A stretch of 64,000 nt of DNA from an uncultured Dysgonomonas sp. (GCF_934668725.1 NZ_CAKUOF010000014.1:1-64000), one strand, 5' to 3'. Shown: positions 1 to 10,100, counted from the first letter of the stretch. Program-made: numbers and translations. Notes: generated from the sequence alone by a model not told the origin.

Positions 1-430
1 ATTCTTCAATTTTCCTAACGCACCCTCTGAGTTTGTTTTTCATTTTGCCTTGATGAAAAACGAAACAAAAGATCAAGACTGAGCCTCTTTGCCCGACCCG
101 CTATGGACTCGAAAGCTAAAACAAAAGAAAAACATTTATCGTTGATATCCTTTTGTTTCTTAACGCTTTCTTCATCCTGCGGGTACCCCGTGCAACTGGC
201 AAGGTCGGGAAGCCTGACGGACAAAAGCCATTTGCAGGCGTCAGCCCAAGTGCATCAGAGGCACAGCCGTTGGCTGACAAGTGAAGCAGGCGTAAAACAA
301 AACGTGCCGACAGGCAGTAAGTTTAGTTTAGCCTGTAAGCTTTAGGTCAGACAGGCGAGTCACGCAGCACAAAGCCTTTTTGATTCCTTTTGCCCAAAGC
401 CGCAAAAGGAATATAAGCAATCTTTGATTG
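1..430. repeat. GC-richer non-coding repeat-like island (left edge open)
   Basis: This stretch is clearly richer in G+C than the DNA around it, most strongly at about 175-370, and carries no convincing gene. It opens with imperfect inverted segments (CTTGAT near 51 and ATCAAG near 72). It closes with a perfect 11-bp hairpin, ATTCCTTTTGC at 383-393 pairing with GCAAAAGGAAT at 402-412. Short open frames on both strands (15-224 minus, 103-345 plus) are low-quality and lack family features. The organisation resembles the dispersed intergenic repeats of Bacteroidales chromosomes; that comparison is from memory. A whole-genome self-comparison would settle copy number. Confidence 0.5.
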
Positions 431-937
431 CACGTAGTTAAAAGAGTATAATGAAATTGAACGTATATCCAACTACTAATTCGCATGATAAATAATTTCT
501 ATCTGTTTGCTTAAAAGCATCAATAGAAAACATTTAATGATATATTTAAACCATAGTTGCTTTTATCTATACATATAGAGCTCATCTAAAAAATAGATAC
601 TAAATAAGAAGCTGTATAAAAAGTGTAACTTTTGTCACTTTTGTAATGTTTTTAGGTGTTATGTGTTGGTAGTTAGGTTTTTATGAAGGTGACAAAAATG
701 TACTGATGTTTGATTGATTCTGTTGCCTTTGTAACTTTTTTGTATAACTAATGTATGCTTTTGTAACCTTATTTTTTAGTCTTTAGACGTATAAATAATT
801 GATATTTCGTTAATTTGTATATCTTTTAAATTCGCAGGACTATTTGTTGCTTTGGGAAGCAAAACAGCGATAGGTTGTTATAGTTTTAAAATAGATTATT
901 AAATATTTTCTTTTACTTAAATTAGAATCATTTAATT
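431..937 (+). other. AT-rich intergenic leader upstream of the LysR gene
   Basis: About 500 bases without a gene. The stretch is AT-rich and contains a cluster of GTNAC boxes followed by T-runs (625-651, 689-693, 731-741, 763-767), described separately. No tRNA, small RNA or terminator was recognised. The LysR gene promoter should lie near the 3' end, but I see no clean TAnnTTTG box. Confidence 0.5.
625..651 (+). repeat. Nine-base tandem repeat, GTNACTTTT type
   Basis: Three consecutive nine-base units read GTAACTTTT, GTCACTTTT and GTAATGTTT. Further GTNAC boxes lie downstream as GTGAC at 689-693, GTAAC at 731-735 and GTAAC at 763-767. The array precedes an autoregulated-type LysR gene, so a regulator-binding role is possible. 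It could also be chance in T-rich DNA. Confidence 0.4.
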
Positions 938-1837
938 ATGTTGAATTTCCGTCTTCGGGTTTTTTATTCAGTGGCTACATTCTCAAGCTTTACTAAAGCT
1001 GCCGAAGAGATGTTTATCACTCAACCTGCTGTCACCAAAAATATAAAGGAGCTTGAGTCTGAATTGGGTATTCGCCTTTTTAATCGGATATCGAATAAAA
1101 TAACTCTTACTGAGGCCGGAAAGCTTCTTCTGCATTATACGGAACATGTTCTGACTTTGGATAAGAAATTTATGTTTGATTTGGGGGTATTGAAGCAAAA
1201 ATTTTCGGGAGATCTTAAGTTGGGAGCAAGCACTACTATCGGACAGTACGTGTTGCCTCCTATACTTGCAAAATTTAAGATAGAGCAGCCCGAAATGGAA
1301 TTATCGTTACTGAATGACAATACGCAGCGGATCGAAACTGCTTTAATCGAAAAGGTTCTGGATCTTGGCATTGTAGAGGGTAATTCTAAAAATAGTCAGT
1401 TGAAATACATTCCTTTCATTAAAGACGAAATTGTGGCAATTGCTCATTCCTCACAACCTTTATTTGAGAAAGATGAGATTACACTGGATGAGTTTAAACA
1501 AATTCCTTTGGTGCTGAGAGAATTGGGATCGGGAAGTTTAGAAGTGATAACCGAAAAGCTAAGGCAGAAAAATGTAAAATTGAAGGATTTGAATGTTGTA
1601 ATGCATTTGGGTAGTACTGAGAGTATTAAAACATTTCTGGCAAATTCAAATAGTATCGGACTTATTTCTATTAATGCTGTCAGCAAAGAAATTGCTAATG
1701 GCGAGTTTAAGATTATAGATATAATTGACTTCGAGATTGTGCGTAATTTTTATTTCATTCACTTGCATGGGGTTCCTTCCGGTTTTACTGAGATGTTTAT
1801 TCAATATGCCCTTAGTTATTATAACCAGAAGTTATAG
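938..1837 (+). CDS. LysR family transcriptional regulator
   Basis: A 299-residue protein of standard LysR length. Residues 1-60 form the winged helix-turn-helix, with the family pattern SSFTKAAEEMFITQPAV leading into the recognition helix. Residues about 90-295 form the periplasmic-binding-like effector domain, including GDLKLGASTTIGQYVLP. It is followed 75 bases later by a YeiH-type exporter on the same strand. The same pairing occurs elsewhere (yeiE-yeiH), so it probably controls that gene in response to a sulfur or anion-related effector. The effector cannot be read from sequence. The resemblance is to CysL/YeiE-type regulators. The family and start are secure; the regulon is inferred. Confidence 0.93.
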   Translation: MLNFRLRVFYSVATFSSFTKAAEEMFITQPAVTKNIKELESELGIRLFNRISNKITLTEAGKLLLHYTEHVLTLDKKFMFDLGVLKQKFSGDLKLGASTTIGQYVLPPILAKFKIEQPEMELSLLNDNTQRIETALIEKVLDLGIVEGNSKNSQLKYIPFIKDEIVAIAHSSQPLFEKDEITLDEFKQIPLVLRELGSGSLEVITEKLRQKNVKLKDLNVVMHLGSTESIKTFLANSNSIGLISINAVSKEIANGEFKIIDIIDFEIVRNFYFIHLHGVPSGFTEMFIQYALSYYNQKL

Positions 1838-1912
1838 GAGATGAAATATTTGAATATACAACCAAGCTTTTTTTAAGAGACCTTTGTCTGCATAAATTAA
1901 ACATCAAAAGAA

Positions 1913-2839
1913 ATGAAAGTTAATTCGAAATTGTTGAAAAAAGGTACCTTTATAATACTGGTTATATTGTGTCTATTTCCTTTTGTGGAACCTCCGGTTG
2001 CCCTTTTGGCCGGTTTTATTTTGTCTTTTACGATAGGCCATCCGTACTTACATCACAATAATAAGATGACTAAGATTTTATTACAAGCATCTGTTGTAGG
2101 GCTGGGTTTTGGGATGAATATTTATGATGCAATGGCTGTAGGAAAAGAGGGGCTGATATTTACCGTTTCGTCTATTGTCCTTACTCTGGCTTTTGGTTTG
2201 TTGCTCGGGAAGCTATTTCATATAAATAAAAAAACGAGTGTCTTGGTATCGTCCGGTACTGCTATTTGCGGAGGAAGTGCAATCGCAGCAATGGTACCTA
2301 TTATAGATGCCAATGAGGAGGAAACTTCGGTTTCATTAGGGGTTATATTCGTCTTAAATTCAGTTGCACTGTTTTTATTCCCTGTGATTGGACATTTGTT
2401 GAGTATGACGCAAGAGCAATTTGGTCTTTGGTCTGCGATTGCAATACATGATACAAGTTCTGTTGTGGGTGCTGCTCATAAATATGGGGAGGAGGCACTG
2501 AAAATAGCTACAACTGTAAAGTTGGAAAGGGCTTTGTGGATAATTCCGCTGTCTTTTGTAACAGCTCTTTTGTATAGAAAGGGTAAGGTATCTATTCCTT
2601 ATTTTATTTTTCTATATGTATTGGCTATGATTATTAATACTTTTATTCCGACTATTCAAACAGTATCACCCGCTATTGTGATGATAGCCAAGAGAGGGCT
2701 GACTCTAACTTTATTTCTTATTGGTGCCGGATTAAGTAAGGAAGCTTTGAAGAAGATCGGAATAAAACCCTTGTTGCAAGGAATAATACTTTGGGCTTTT
2801 ATCTCTATACTGTCGCTTCTTGTTATTCTGAACTTATAG
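1913..2839 (+). CDS. YeiH family putative sulfate exporter (PF03601)
   Basis: A 308-residue polytopic inner-membrane protein with about nine to ten hydrophobic helices. Family hallmarks are the glycine-rich SSGTAICGGSAIAAMVPII near residues 115-135 and AIHDTSSVVGAAHKYG near residues 175-195. Both match the conserved core of the UPF0324/YeiH family. The family is annotated as a sulfate exporter, but direct transport data are sparse and the substrate is not visible here. It lies just downstream of a LysR regulator and ends before a strong bidirectional terminator, so the two form a compact regulator-transporter unit. Confidence 0.9.
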   Translation: MKVNSKLLKKGTFIILVILCLFPFVEPPVALLAGFILSFTIGHPYLHHNNKMTKILLQASVVGLGFGMNIYDAMAVGKEGLIFTVSSIVLTLAFGLLLGKLFHINKKTSVLVSSGTAICGGSAIAAMVPIIDANEEETSVSLGVIFVLNSVALFLFPVIGHLLSMTQEQFGLWSAIAIHDTSSVVGAAHKYGEEALKIATTVKLERALWIIPLSFVTALLYRKGKVSIPYFIFLYVLAMIINTFIPTIQTVSPAIVMIAKRGLTLTLFLIGAGLSKEALKKIGIKPLLQGIILWAFISILSLLVILNL

Positions 2840-2858
2840 GTAAGTTGACTATAAAATA

Positions 2859-2892
2859 ACAAAGCAGGTATAACTCACTATACCTGCTTTGT
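2859..2892. terminator. Bidirectional intrinsic terminator between convergent genes
   Basis: A perfect 14-bp stem (2859-2872 with 2879-2892) closes a six-base loop, ACTCAC. It lies between the convergent ends of the yeiH-type gene and the pseudo-NUDIX membrane gene and can serve both. Confidence 0.85.
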
Positions 2893-2908
2893 AGTTTATA
2901 TTTATAAC

Positions 2909-4042
2909 TTAATTGTTTTGAGTTACTTCTCTTTTTAATATATCTGCTTGAATAACAGTGTTTTTTAAATACTCATATTCCAGCTGGAAGCATTCGCTGA
3001 AGATATTATCCTCAAGCAGGCTTTGCTCTATTTGCTTGGGTGTCCAGAACTTACCATCCAGTAGACTGATACTTTTTAATTGTTCCTCATTTTCTATTCT
3101 GGATACGAATAAGAAAACCAGACGCTTTACATCTTCATTCTCAAATACATATTTTAAAAGGAAGTTAAAAGGAAGTTCTTGCATATTTAGTGCTTTGGAT
3201 ATGCTATTTCTTACCGATATATTTATCTCGTGATTAAAGAGCATTAGCTTCTCGAAAGGGTGGTCATACATAGAAGGGCTTATGCTGTTATTGCTGGATC
3301 TCTTTTGAATGTAAATTTCTCCATTATGTATCAATGCAATGCGTACCATTGGATGCATGAACCGTTTCTTCATCTTGGACGATACTGATTTTGCTATTCG
3401 GCCTGTTACTTCTCCCGATTCGTTTACTATCGGCAACCATTCTTCTTTTCTTAGTTGCTTAACAATATTCCGGGTTTTAACTTCCTCATAAATAATAATC
3501 AAAGAAAGTATTACAATAGGGGTTATTATGTAAAATATATTGTTAATTAAAGAGTTGGGGTTTAGGTCGCGTTGAACTAATTGATAGATGAGTAATATAA
3601 AAATATGAAATGTCAATCCATATTGAGTAAGCTTTGCGACCTCAAAGAACTCTCCAAGAAATGTCTTTTGGATGATACTCTGCTTTTTTCCAAGATACAT
3701 ATTTATATAAGCTTTTCCTAGCCTTACATTAAAGAGAAGACTGACGAATATCACTTCGAAAAATACAAGGTACATTAATTCGGGTATGGAGGTTTTGTGT
3801 AAAATATACCACAAAATCAGAGTCGTAAAGAGTGATAGAAAATTAAGTATGAACATTAATCCACATGCATTGGACTTGGTATAAAACCTGAGAATAATAT
3901 CAGCAGTGCCTGCAAAGAGTACTGAGATTATTAATGAATAACCAATATTACTAGTTGCTGTGAATAATGCTATATATAGTATACTAGCTAGCAACCCTAG
4001 TGATGGGTTTACTAAGTATTTTTTTACTCCTTTTGAAATCAT
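2909..4042 (-). CDS. Polytopic membrane protein with a degenerate C-terminal NUDIX-like domain
   Basis: A 377-residue protein. Residues 1-210 carry about six or seven hydrophobic helices. Residues about 215-365 align by eye with the NUDIX hydrolase encoded at 16370-16903. Shared features are an opening of the form P(I/L)V(N/D)..G.V.G, the HP(M/V) pair, the segment (I/L)Y(I/M)QKRSS and the closing FW block. The NUDIX box itself is lost: where the intact paralog has G-x5-E-x7-REAGEEIG, this protein has sequence without the catalytic glutamates. Enzyme activity is therefore unlikely, and a nucleotide-sensing or structural role is possible. The membrane half matches no family I recognise. The gene appears monocistronic. 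Confidence 0.75.
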   Translation of the reverse strand: MISKGVKKYLVNPSLGLLASILYIALFTATSNIGYSLIISVLFAGTADIILRFYTKSNACGLMFILNFLSLFTTLILWYILHKTSIPELMYLVFFEVIFVSLLFNVRLGKAYINMYLGKKQSIIQKTFLGEFFEVAKLTQYGLTFHIFILLIYQLVQRDLNPNSLINNIFYIITPIVILSLIIIYEEVKTRNIVKQLRKEEWLPIVNESGEVTGRIAKSVSSKMKKRFMHPMVRIALIHNGEIYIQKRSSNNSISPSMYDHPFEKLMLFNHEINISVRNSISKALNMQELPFNFLLKYVFENEDVKRLVFLFVSRIENEEQLKSISLLDGKFWTPKQIEQSLLEDNIFSECFQLEYEYLKNTVIQADILKREVTQNN

Positions 4043-4295
4043 AAATTACATATATACAGATGGTTTACTCCTTAATAGTGTTAGCACATGGCAACTGTTG
4101 TTTTCTAAATTATAACTTATTATTGCCTTATTTATCAGAGTTTTATATTAAAACAAATATCAATAAGTTTTGTTTATTGAGTAAATTAATATAGATTTTA
4201 AAGTATTGGGAATACTTTGATAGATTGTCTCTTATACGCATTGACTGTAAATATATATTATAAAATGTAATTCTACACGTTTATCTGTTGCAAAA

Positions 4296-4325
4296 AAAAC
4301 GCAGAAGTTTTAGCTTCTGCGTTTT
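4296..4325 (-). terminator. Intrinsic terminator of the DPP IV-type peptidase gene
   Basis: A 12-bp stem (4296-4307 AAAACGCAGAAG with 4314-4325) has a six-base loop and lies five bases past the stop codon of the peptidase gene. Read on the minus strand, the stem ends in a T-run formed by the A-rich tract at 4292-4299. Confidence 0.8.
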
Positions 4326-4329
4326 GGTA

Positions 4330-6483
4330 TTATTTAAACTTCAAAAAATCAATTACTTTTGTATATAAATAATTTCTATTATGACTTCCTGGTATAGAGT
4401 GGTTTTGGTCTGGGAAGACAAAAAGCTCGAATTGCTTGTTTGATTTTATTAATGCAGACGTATACTCTATTGTATTTTGAAAGTGAACATTGTCATCAGC
4501 TGTGCCATGAATTAGAAGAAGTCTTCCGGATAAAGATGAAGCTAAAGTTGTAGGTGAACTGTTTTGATACCCTGAGGTATTTTGCTGGGGAGTTCGCATA
4601 TATCGCTCGGTGTATACTGAGTCGTAGAAACGCCAGTCGGTAACAGGGGCGACTGCAATTCCTGATTTAAATACTCCCTTTCCTCTACTTAGGCTCATGA
4701 GAACATTATACCCACCGTAGCTCCAACCCCAGATTGAAATATTTGCTGCATCAATATAAGGTAAAGTGCCAAAGTATCGTGCAGCTGCAATCTGGTCATC
4801 AGATTCTTTTATCCCTAAATTCATATAGGTACATTTACGGAATTCCTGGCCACGGGCACCTGTGCCTCTTCCATCTACAGCTACCACTATATAATCCAGA
4901 GTGGTTAAGTAGTCAACCCAATCGATGTTAAAACGATCCAATACTTCTTGTGAATCCGGCCCACTGTATTGAACCATCAATAAGGGATATTTTTTGTTTG
5001 GGTTAAAATTAGCCGGCTTAAGCATCCATGCATTTAACGAAGTTCCGTCTGCACCTTTTACAGTGATAAACTCTTTTCTTGCCAATCCTAAAGTGGATAG
5101 TTTATTCTTTAGGTCTTTATTGTCTTCGAGAACTCTTAATTCTTTTCCCGAAGCATCATTCAGGGTTATATATGCAGGATTTATTGTGTTTGACCAATTG
5201 TTGACGAAGTATTTACCATTCGAGCTGAAGCTGGCTGTATTATATCCTGTTTTTGTTGATAATTTGGTTTTAGTACCTTTAAGTATGTCTACCTTATATA
5301 TAGCTCTTTGAAGTGGACTTTCTTCGGCAGCTTGATAGTAAACGGTTTTACTTATTGGGTCGCATGCCAGAATTTCAATCACATCATAATTGCCAGATGT
5401 CAATTGCTTTTGTTGAACTCCGGTTAATGAATAAATATAGATATGGCTATAGCCGTCTTTCTCGCTGATGTATGTAAACTGGTCTCCTAGGAAATGAATT
5501 GAATTAAAGAATTCATAATTTATATATCTATCGTTTTGCTCTCTCAGAATTAGTTTGGCTATAGTTGTTCTGGGATCAGCAAAATACATGTTGAAATCAT
5601 TTTGATCGCGATTCAATGTCATTATGGACAATTGAGAGGTTGGGGTAAATTCAATTTTAGGTATATATTCAAAGCTTGTATTAGCAGGGAAGTTTATAGG
5701 CCTGATGGTTTTTGATTCAATATCAAAAATATTGCAAGTTACTTTTGGATTGGTTTCGCCTGCTTTTGGATATTTAAATGATATAAAGTCTGGATATAGT
5801 TGTTGCTTATAGTTTTGAAAGGCAAATTCAGGAACCAACGTTTCGTCGAATCTGATATAGGATAATAGTTTGTTGTCTGGCGAAAAATCCATTAAGGAGG
5901 TTACACCAAACTCTTCTTCGTATACCCAATCGGTAGCTCCGTTTATGATTTTACCTATTTCTCCGTCTTTCGTGATCTGCGACTCTGTTCCATAGTCAAA
6001 TTTAGATAGCCATATATTATTGTCACAAACATATGCAAGCATGCGTCCGTCACGGGAAAATACAGGAGCCATTTGTTTCGATTTATTGTCACTCAATTTG
6101 CGTATCATATTACGACGTATGTCGAAATAGTAATAATCAGCTTTAAATGAGCGACGATATATTGGCTCACTATTCGTGTAGATGATAAGTCGATACTCAT
6201 CAGGACTCATAATAAACCCATCGAAAGATGGTATGGTACAATCACGTGCCGTTTGTATATCAAATACAGTTTCTACAGGCTGTCCTGTTTTATATGAATA
6301 TTTTATGATTTTAGTTTTTGATTGATTGGCTTGGAAATAAAACTCACCGTCTGCCGAAGATGTTACCGAAGCTATTCCTTTAGCTCTGTATTCTCCATCG
6401 GTGATATCTTTTAGATTTAATGTCTGAGCAAAAAAAGAGGTTGAAATTAATATGGCAAGAAGCACAAAACAAACTTTTTTCAT
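4330..6483 (-). CDS. Prolyl oligopeptidase family serine peptidase, DPP IV type (S9B)
   Basis: An exported peptidase expected to release N-terminal dipeptides after proline or alanine in the periplasm. An N-terminal signal peptide ending near SFFAQ is followed by a beta-propeller (to about residue 460) and an alpha/beta hydrolase domain. The catalytic Ser lies in GWSYGG, the Asp in GTADDNVH and the His in DQNHS, in the expected order and spacing (about 595, 671 and 702 if counted from the upstream ATG). The frame stays open to an upstream ATG at 6504. I prefer the ATG at 6483 (MKKVCF), because a -7 box at 6507-6514 would place transcription start at about the upstream ATG. The product length is then 717 residues, typical of the family. 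Confidence 0.93.
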   Translation of the reverse strand: MKKVCFVLLAILISTSFFAQTLNLKDITDGEYRAKGIASVTSSADGEFYFQANQSKTKIIKYSYKTGQPVETVFDIQTARDCTIPSFDGFIMSPDEYRLIIYTNSEPIYRRSFKADYYYFDIRRNMIRKLSDNKSKQMAPVFSRDGRMLAYVCDNNIWLSKFDYGTESQITKDGEIGKIINGATDWVYEEEFGVTSLMDFSPDNKLLSYIRFDETLVPEFAFQNYKQQLYPDFISFKYPKAGETNPKVTCNIFDIESKTIRPINFPANTSFEYIPKIEFTPTSQLSIMTLNRDQNDFNMYFADPRTTIAKLILREQNDRYINYEFFNSIHFLGDQFTYISEKDGYSHIYIYSLTGVQQKQLTSGNYDVIEILACDPISKTVYYQAAEESPLQRAIYKVDILKGTKTKLSTKTGYNTASFSSNGKYFVNNWSNTINPAYITLNDASGKELRVLEDNKDLKNKLSTLGLARKEFITVKGADGTSLNAWMLKPANFNPNKKYPLLMVQYSGPDSQEVLDRFNIDWVDYLTTLDYIVVAVDGRGTGARGQEFRKCTYMNLGIKESDDQIAAARYFGTLPYIDAANISIWGWSYGGYNVLMSLSRGKGVFKSGIAVAPVTDWRFYDSVYTERYMRTPQQNTSGYQNSSPTTLASSLSGRLLLIHGTADDNVHFQNTIEYTSALIKSNKQFELFVFPDQNHSIPGSHNRNYLYTKVIDFLKFK

Positions 6484-6506
6484 AGATAATATTATTTTAT
6501 ACAATA

Positions 6507-6514
6507 CAAATATA
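6507..6514 (-). promoter_or_regulatory. -7 promoter box of the DPP IV-type peptidase gene
   Basis: On the minus strand the box reads TATATTTG, matching the Bacteroidota -7 consensus TAnnTTTG. A weak upstream element (GTTAAC) lies about 20 bases away. Transcription would start near 6500, leaving a short leader to the ATG at 6483. Confidence 0.65.
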
Positions 6515-6564
6515 CATTCTTTCGATGTAGAATCGTTAACTTCGTTTCCTAAAATTAATGCAGT

Positions 6565-6972
6565 ATGATAAATGAAGTTCCCTATTCTGATGTATTAGAA
6601 ATCCGTCATAAGGTAATGTATCCTGAAAAAGAGATAGATTATGTTATTTTACCTGATGATGATAAAGGGTTGCATATAGGGTATTATAAAGAGGGATTAT
6701 TGGTAAGTGCATTGTCTTTGTTTTTGAATAATAGAGAGTTGCAATTTCGAAAATTTGCTACGTTAAATGAGTATCAAGGGCAAGGTTATGGCACGGAATT
6801 ATTGAAATGGGTATTGGATTATGCTAATGATATGAAGTTCGAAAGAGTCTGGTGTAATTCGAGAGTCGAAAAAGCTGATTTTTATGAGAAATTTGGATTT
6901 GTTAAAACCAATGATATATTCGAAAAAGACGGTCGGCAATTTATAATTTTAGAGAAGAAGTTCAACCAATAA
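6565..6972 (+). CDS. GNAT family N-acetyltransferase
   Basis: A 135-residue single-domain protein of typical GNAT size. The acetyl-CoA pyrophosphate-binding loop is visible as EYQGQGYGTELL near residues 72-84 (Q-x-x-G-x-G pattern). It is followed by the usual C-terminal FYEKFGF strand-helix near residue 115. It probably acetylates a small molecule or protein amine in the cytoplasm; the substrate is not predictable. It is transcribed divergently from the peptidase gene, sharing a 60-80 base promoter region. Confidence 0.88.
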   Translation: MINEVPYSDVLEIRHKVMYPEKEIDYVILPDDDKGLHIGYYKEGLLVSALSLFLNNRELQFRKFATLNEYQGQGYGTELLKWVLDYANDMKFERVWCNSRVEKADFYEKFGFVKTNDIFEKDGRQFIILEKKFNQ

Positions 6973-6985
6973 GGCTTGAGACCTT
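6972..6985 (+). promoter_or_regulatory. Variant of the recurrent GAGACCTTAAAA element
   Basis: Reads AAGGCTTGAGACCTTAAAA from 6971, closely resembling the sites at 12654, 13803 and 31485 but with one half-site altered. Here it lies upstream of the TATATTTG box of the DUF2723 gene rather than in the leader. It directly follows the stop codon of the GNAT gene. Confidence 0.4.
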
Positions 6986-7025
6986 AAAAAAAAATAATGA
7001 ACACCTTTATTTTCTTCTATTTAAC

Positions 7026-7033
7026 TATATTTG
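7026..7033 (+). promoter_or_regulatory. -7 promoter box of the DUF2723 gene
   Basis: Reads TATATTTG, a perfect TAnnTTTG match, 67 bases before the start codon. The predicted leader is about 60 bases long. Confidence 0.65.
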
Positions 7034-7100
7034 CACCTTTGTTTACATAGACACAAAGGTTGTAATCACGAATTTTTATAATAAACATCTAATTTTCAAT

Positions 7101-10100
7101 ATGAAAAAGTATAACTTAGTCAATAATATTTTCGGTTGGTTAAGCTTTATCATTGCAGCAATTACTTACTTGCTGACAATCGAACCTACTGCGAGCTTTT
7201 GGGATTGTGGTGAGTTTATTACTTCTGCATACAAGTTTGAAGTGGGTCACCCTCCCGGTGCTCCTTTTTTTATGTTGACGGGAAAGTTCTTTACACTCTT
7301 TGCTTCTGATGTGACTCAGGTCGCAAAAATGGTTAATACCATGTCTGCACTATTAAGTGCCCTAACTATTCTTTTTCTATTTTGGACGATAACCCATCTT
7401 GCTAAAAAGCTGATATATACAGATACCGACAATGAGATGTCATTAGGCCAAATGATTGCAATTATTGGTTCCGGTCTTGTTGGAGCATTAGTATATACTT
7501 TTTCCGATACATTTTGGTTTTCGGCAGTCGAAGGTGAAGTGTATGCTTTCTCTTCTATGTTCACAGCCTTAGTATTCTGGTTAATTTTGAAATGGGAAAA
7601 CAGGGCAGATAAGCCCGGTTCAGATAAATGGCTTGTTCTTATAGCTTATGCTATGGGGTTATCAATTGGAGTTCACTTGTTGAACTTACTTTGTATTCCT
7701 GCTATTGTGTTGGTTTATTACTTTAAAAAGACCGAAACGCCTAATTTTAAAGGCATCTTATTGGCTCTTTTAGGTTCGATGGGACTAATTGTAGTCCTTA
7801 TGTATGGTGTTATTCCCGGATTTACTAAAGTTGGAGGAGCAGTTGAACTGTTTTTTGTAAATACATTGGGATTCTCATATAATAGTGGGGTATTTGCTTA
7901 TCTTATTATTTTGTTTGCTTCTCTTGTATGGGGGCTATATGAAACGCTATCAGCAAAAGGAAACTTGAAAAGGGCTAAAATAGCGTTTATCTTAACAATG
8001 GCATTATCTGGTATTACCTTTATAGGATCCAGTATTTTGCTTTGGGCTATTTTATTGGGAGGGTTAATATTTTTCTGTTTCAAGGGGAAAAAAGTTACTT
8101 TCAGACTGGTTAATACAAGTCTATTATGTTTGTTGGTAATTTTAATTGGATATTCTTCTTTTGCAATAATACCTATACGTTCTACTGCTAATACTCCAAT
8201 GGACCAAAACTCTCCAGAGGATGTATTTTCATTGACAGATTATTTGAATCGTGAGCAATATGGAGATTCACCTTTAGTATATGGACGTACTTACGCATCT
8301 GAAGTGAAAAGAGATGCAAGCGGTAAGGCTATTGAAGCTTCGAAAAAAGCAAAGTATGCTAGAATTGTAAAAAAATCTCCGGACGAAAAAGACCGCTATT
8401 TTGTAGCGAGTGAAGCTCCTACTTATGAGTACACAAATACAATGTTATTTCCTCGTATGTATTCGGATGATCCTCGCCATATTCAAGGATATAAGAATTG
8501 GGGTGGAATTACAGATGCCAAAGTACCTCCTACATTTTTCGAAAATCTGCAATACTTGTTTAAATATCAGATAAACTTTATGTATTGGAGATATTTCATG
8601 TGGAATTTTTCCGGACGCCAGAATGATATACAGTCTCTTGGTGAGATAAATAATGGTAACTGGATGACTGGTATCAGTTTTATTGACGAGCATGTGTTAG
8701 GTTTAGGACCACAAGATAATTTACCTCCGGATATTGCCGGGAATAAAGGACATAATGTGTTTTATATGCTACCTCTTATTTTAGGGTTATGTGGTATATT
8801 CTTCCAGTTGACCAGAGGAAAGAAAGGGGAACAGCAATTGTGGGTTACCTTCATGTTGTTCTTTATGACTGGTTTGGCAATTGTGCTTTATCTGAACCAG
8901 AAACCTTATGAACCACGTGAACGAGATTATGCATATGCCGGCTCGTTCTATGCATTTAGTATCTGGGTTGGATTAGGTGTTGCTGCCCTTTGGGTTCTGC
9001 TTAAACGATATGTACCAGAAACAATTGCTGCTGCTGTAGTAACTGTTATTGCTTTGCTGGTTCCTATACAAATGGTATCTCAAACATGGGATGACCATGA
9101 TCGTTCTAATCGGTATACTATGCGAGACTTTGGAATGAACTATCTGCGAAGTGTGGAAAAAGATGGTATTTTATTTACGAATGGAGATAATGATACATTT
9201 CCGCTTTGGTATGCCCAAGAAGTCGAAGGTTTCCGTACCGATGTGCGTGTCTCTAACTTAAGCTACTTGCAAACCGATTGGTATGTAGATCAGATGCGCC
9301 GTCAGGCTTATGACTCCAAACCTCTTCCCATAGAATGGGATGAGTCTCGTTATATCGGAGACAAGGGTATGTATGCATATGTAATTACAAAGAATCAGAT
9401 AGAAAGTGTATTGAAGCAGCAGCTCGAGAAGCAAGGCGGTGCATCATGGATGGATAAAATGCAAAATGATCAGAATTTCAATTTTGGCAATTATTATGAT
9501 AAAAATGCATTTACCGATACTGTTTCTTTAGATTATGTAATGAATATATTAAAGACGCAGGATAGTTATATTCCGAAGAATCCATTTATTGAAGGTGGAG
9601 GAAGTGAATTTATAATTCCCGGAAATCTTTTGTATATGCCTGTTGATACTACTGCTGTTGATTGGAAAGCTTTGGATGCTACAGCTTCTCCTCATATGCT
9701 GATAAATTTAGGAAACAAGAATGTTTTATATCGTCAGGAATTGATGATTCTGGAAATGTTGAATAATATAAATAAAGATAACTGGAAGCGACCTATATAT
9801 TTTGCAACGACTGTCGGTAGCGATATGTATTTGAATCTGAAAGATAAGCACTTTATGCTCGAAGGTTTGGCATATAGAATCACACCGGGAGAAATAAATC
9901 CAACAGGAGTTAATACAGAAGTAGCTTATGATAATATGGTCAATAAGTTTCAGTGGGGGGGAATTGATAATCCGAAAGTTTATCTGGATGAGAATAACTT
10001 GAGGATGTGTAAAACGTTCCGGATCATGTTTAATGAACTTATTGCTGCTCTTATTAATGAAGGTAAAGATGATAAAGCTCTTACAGCATTGGATTACTGC

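Noticed and set aside
15..345. Short open frames on both strands in the first 350 bases
   Set aside because: No recognisable domains, opposite strands overlap, and the region looks like a non-coding repeat.
1870..1895. AGACCTTTGTCT inverted repeat before the yeiH-type gene
   Set aside because: Only four-base arms and no extended match to the recurrent element; not separable from chance.
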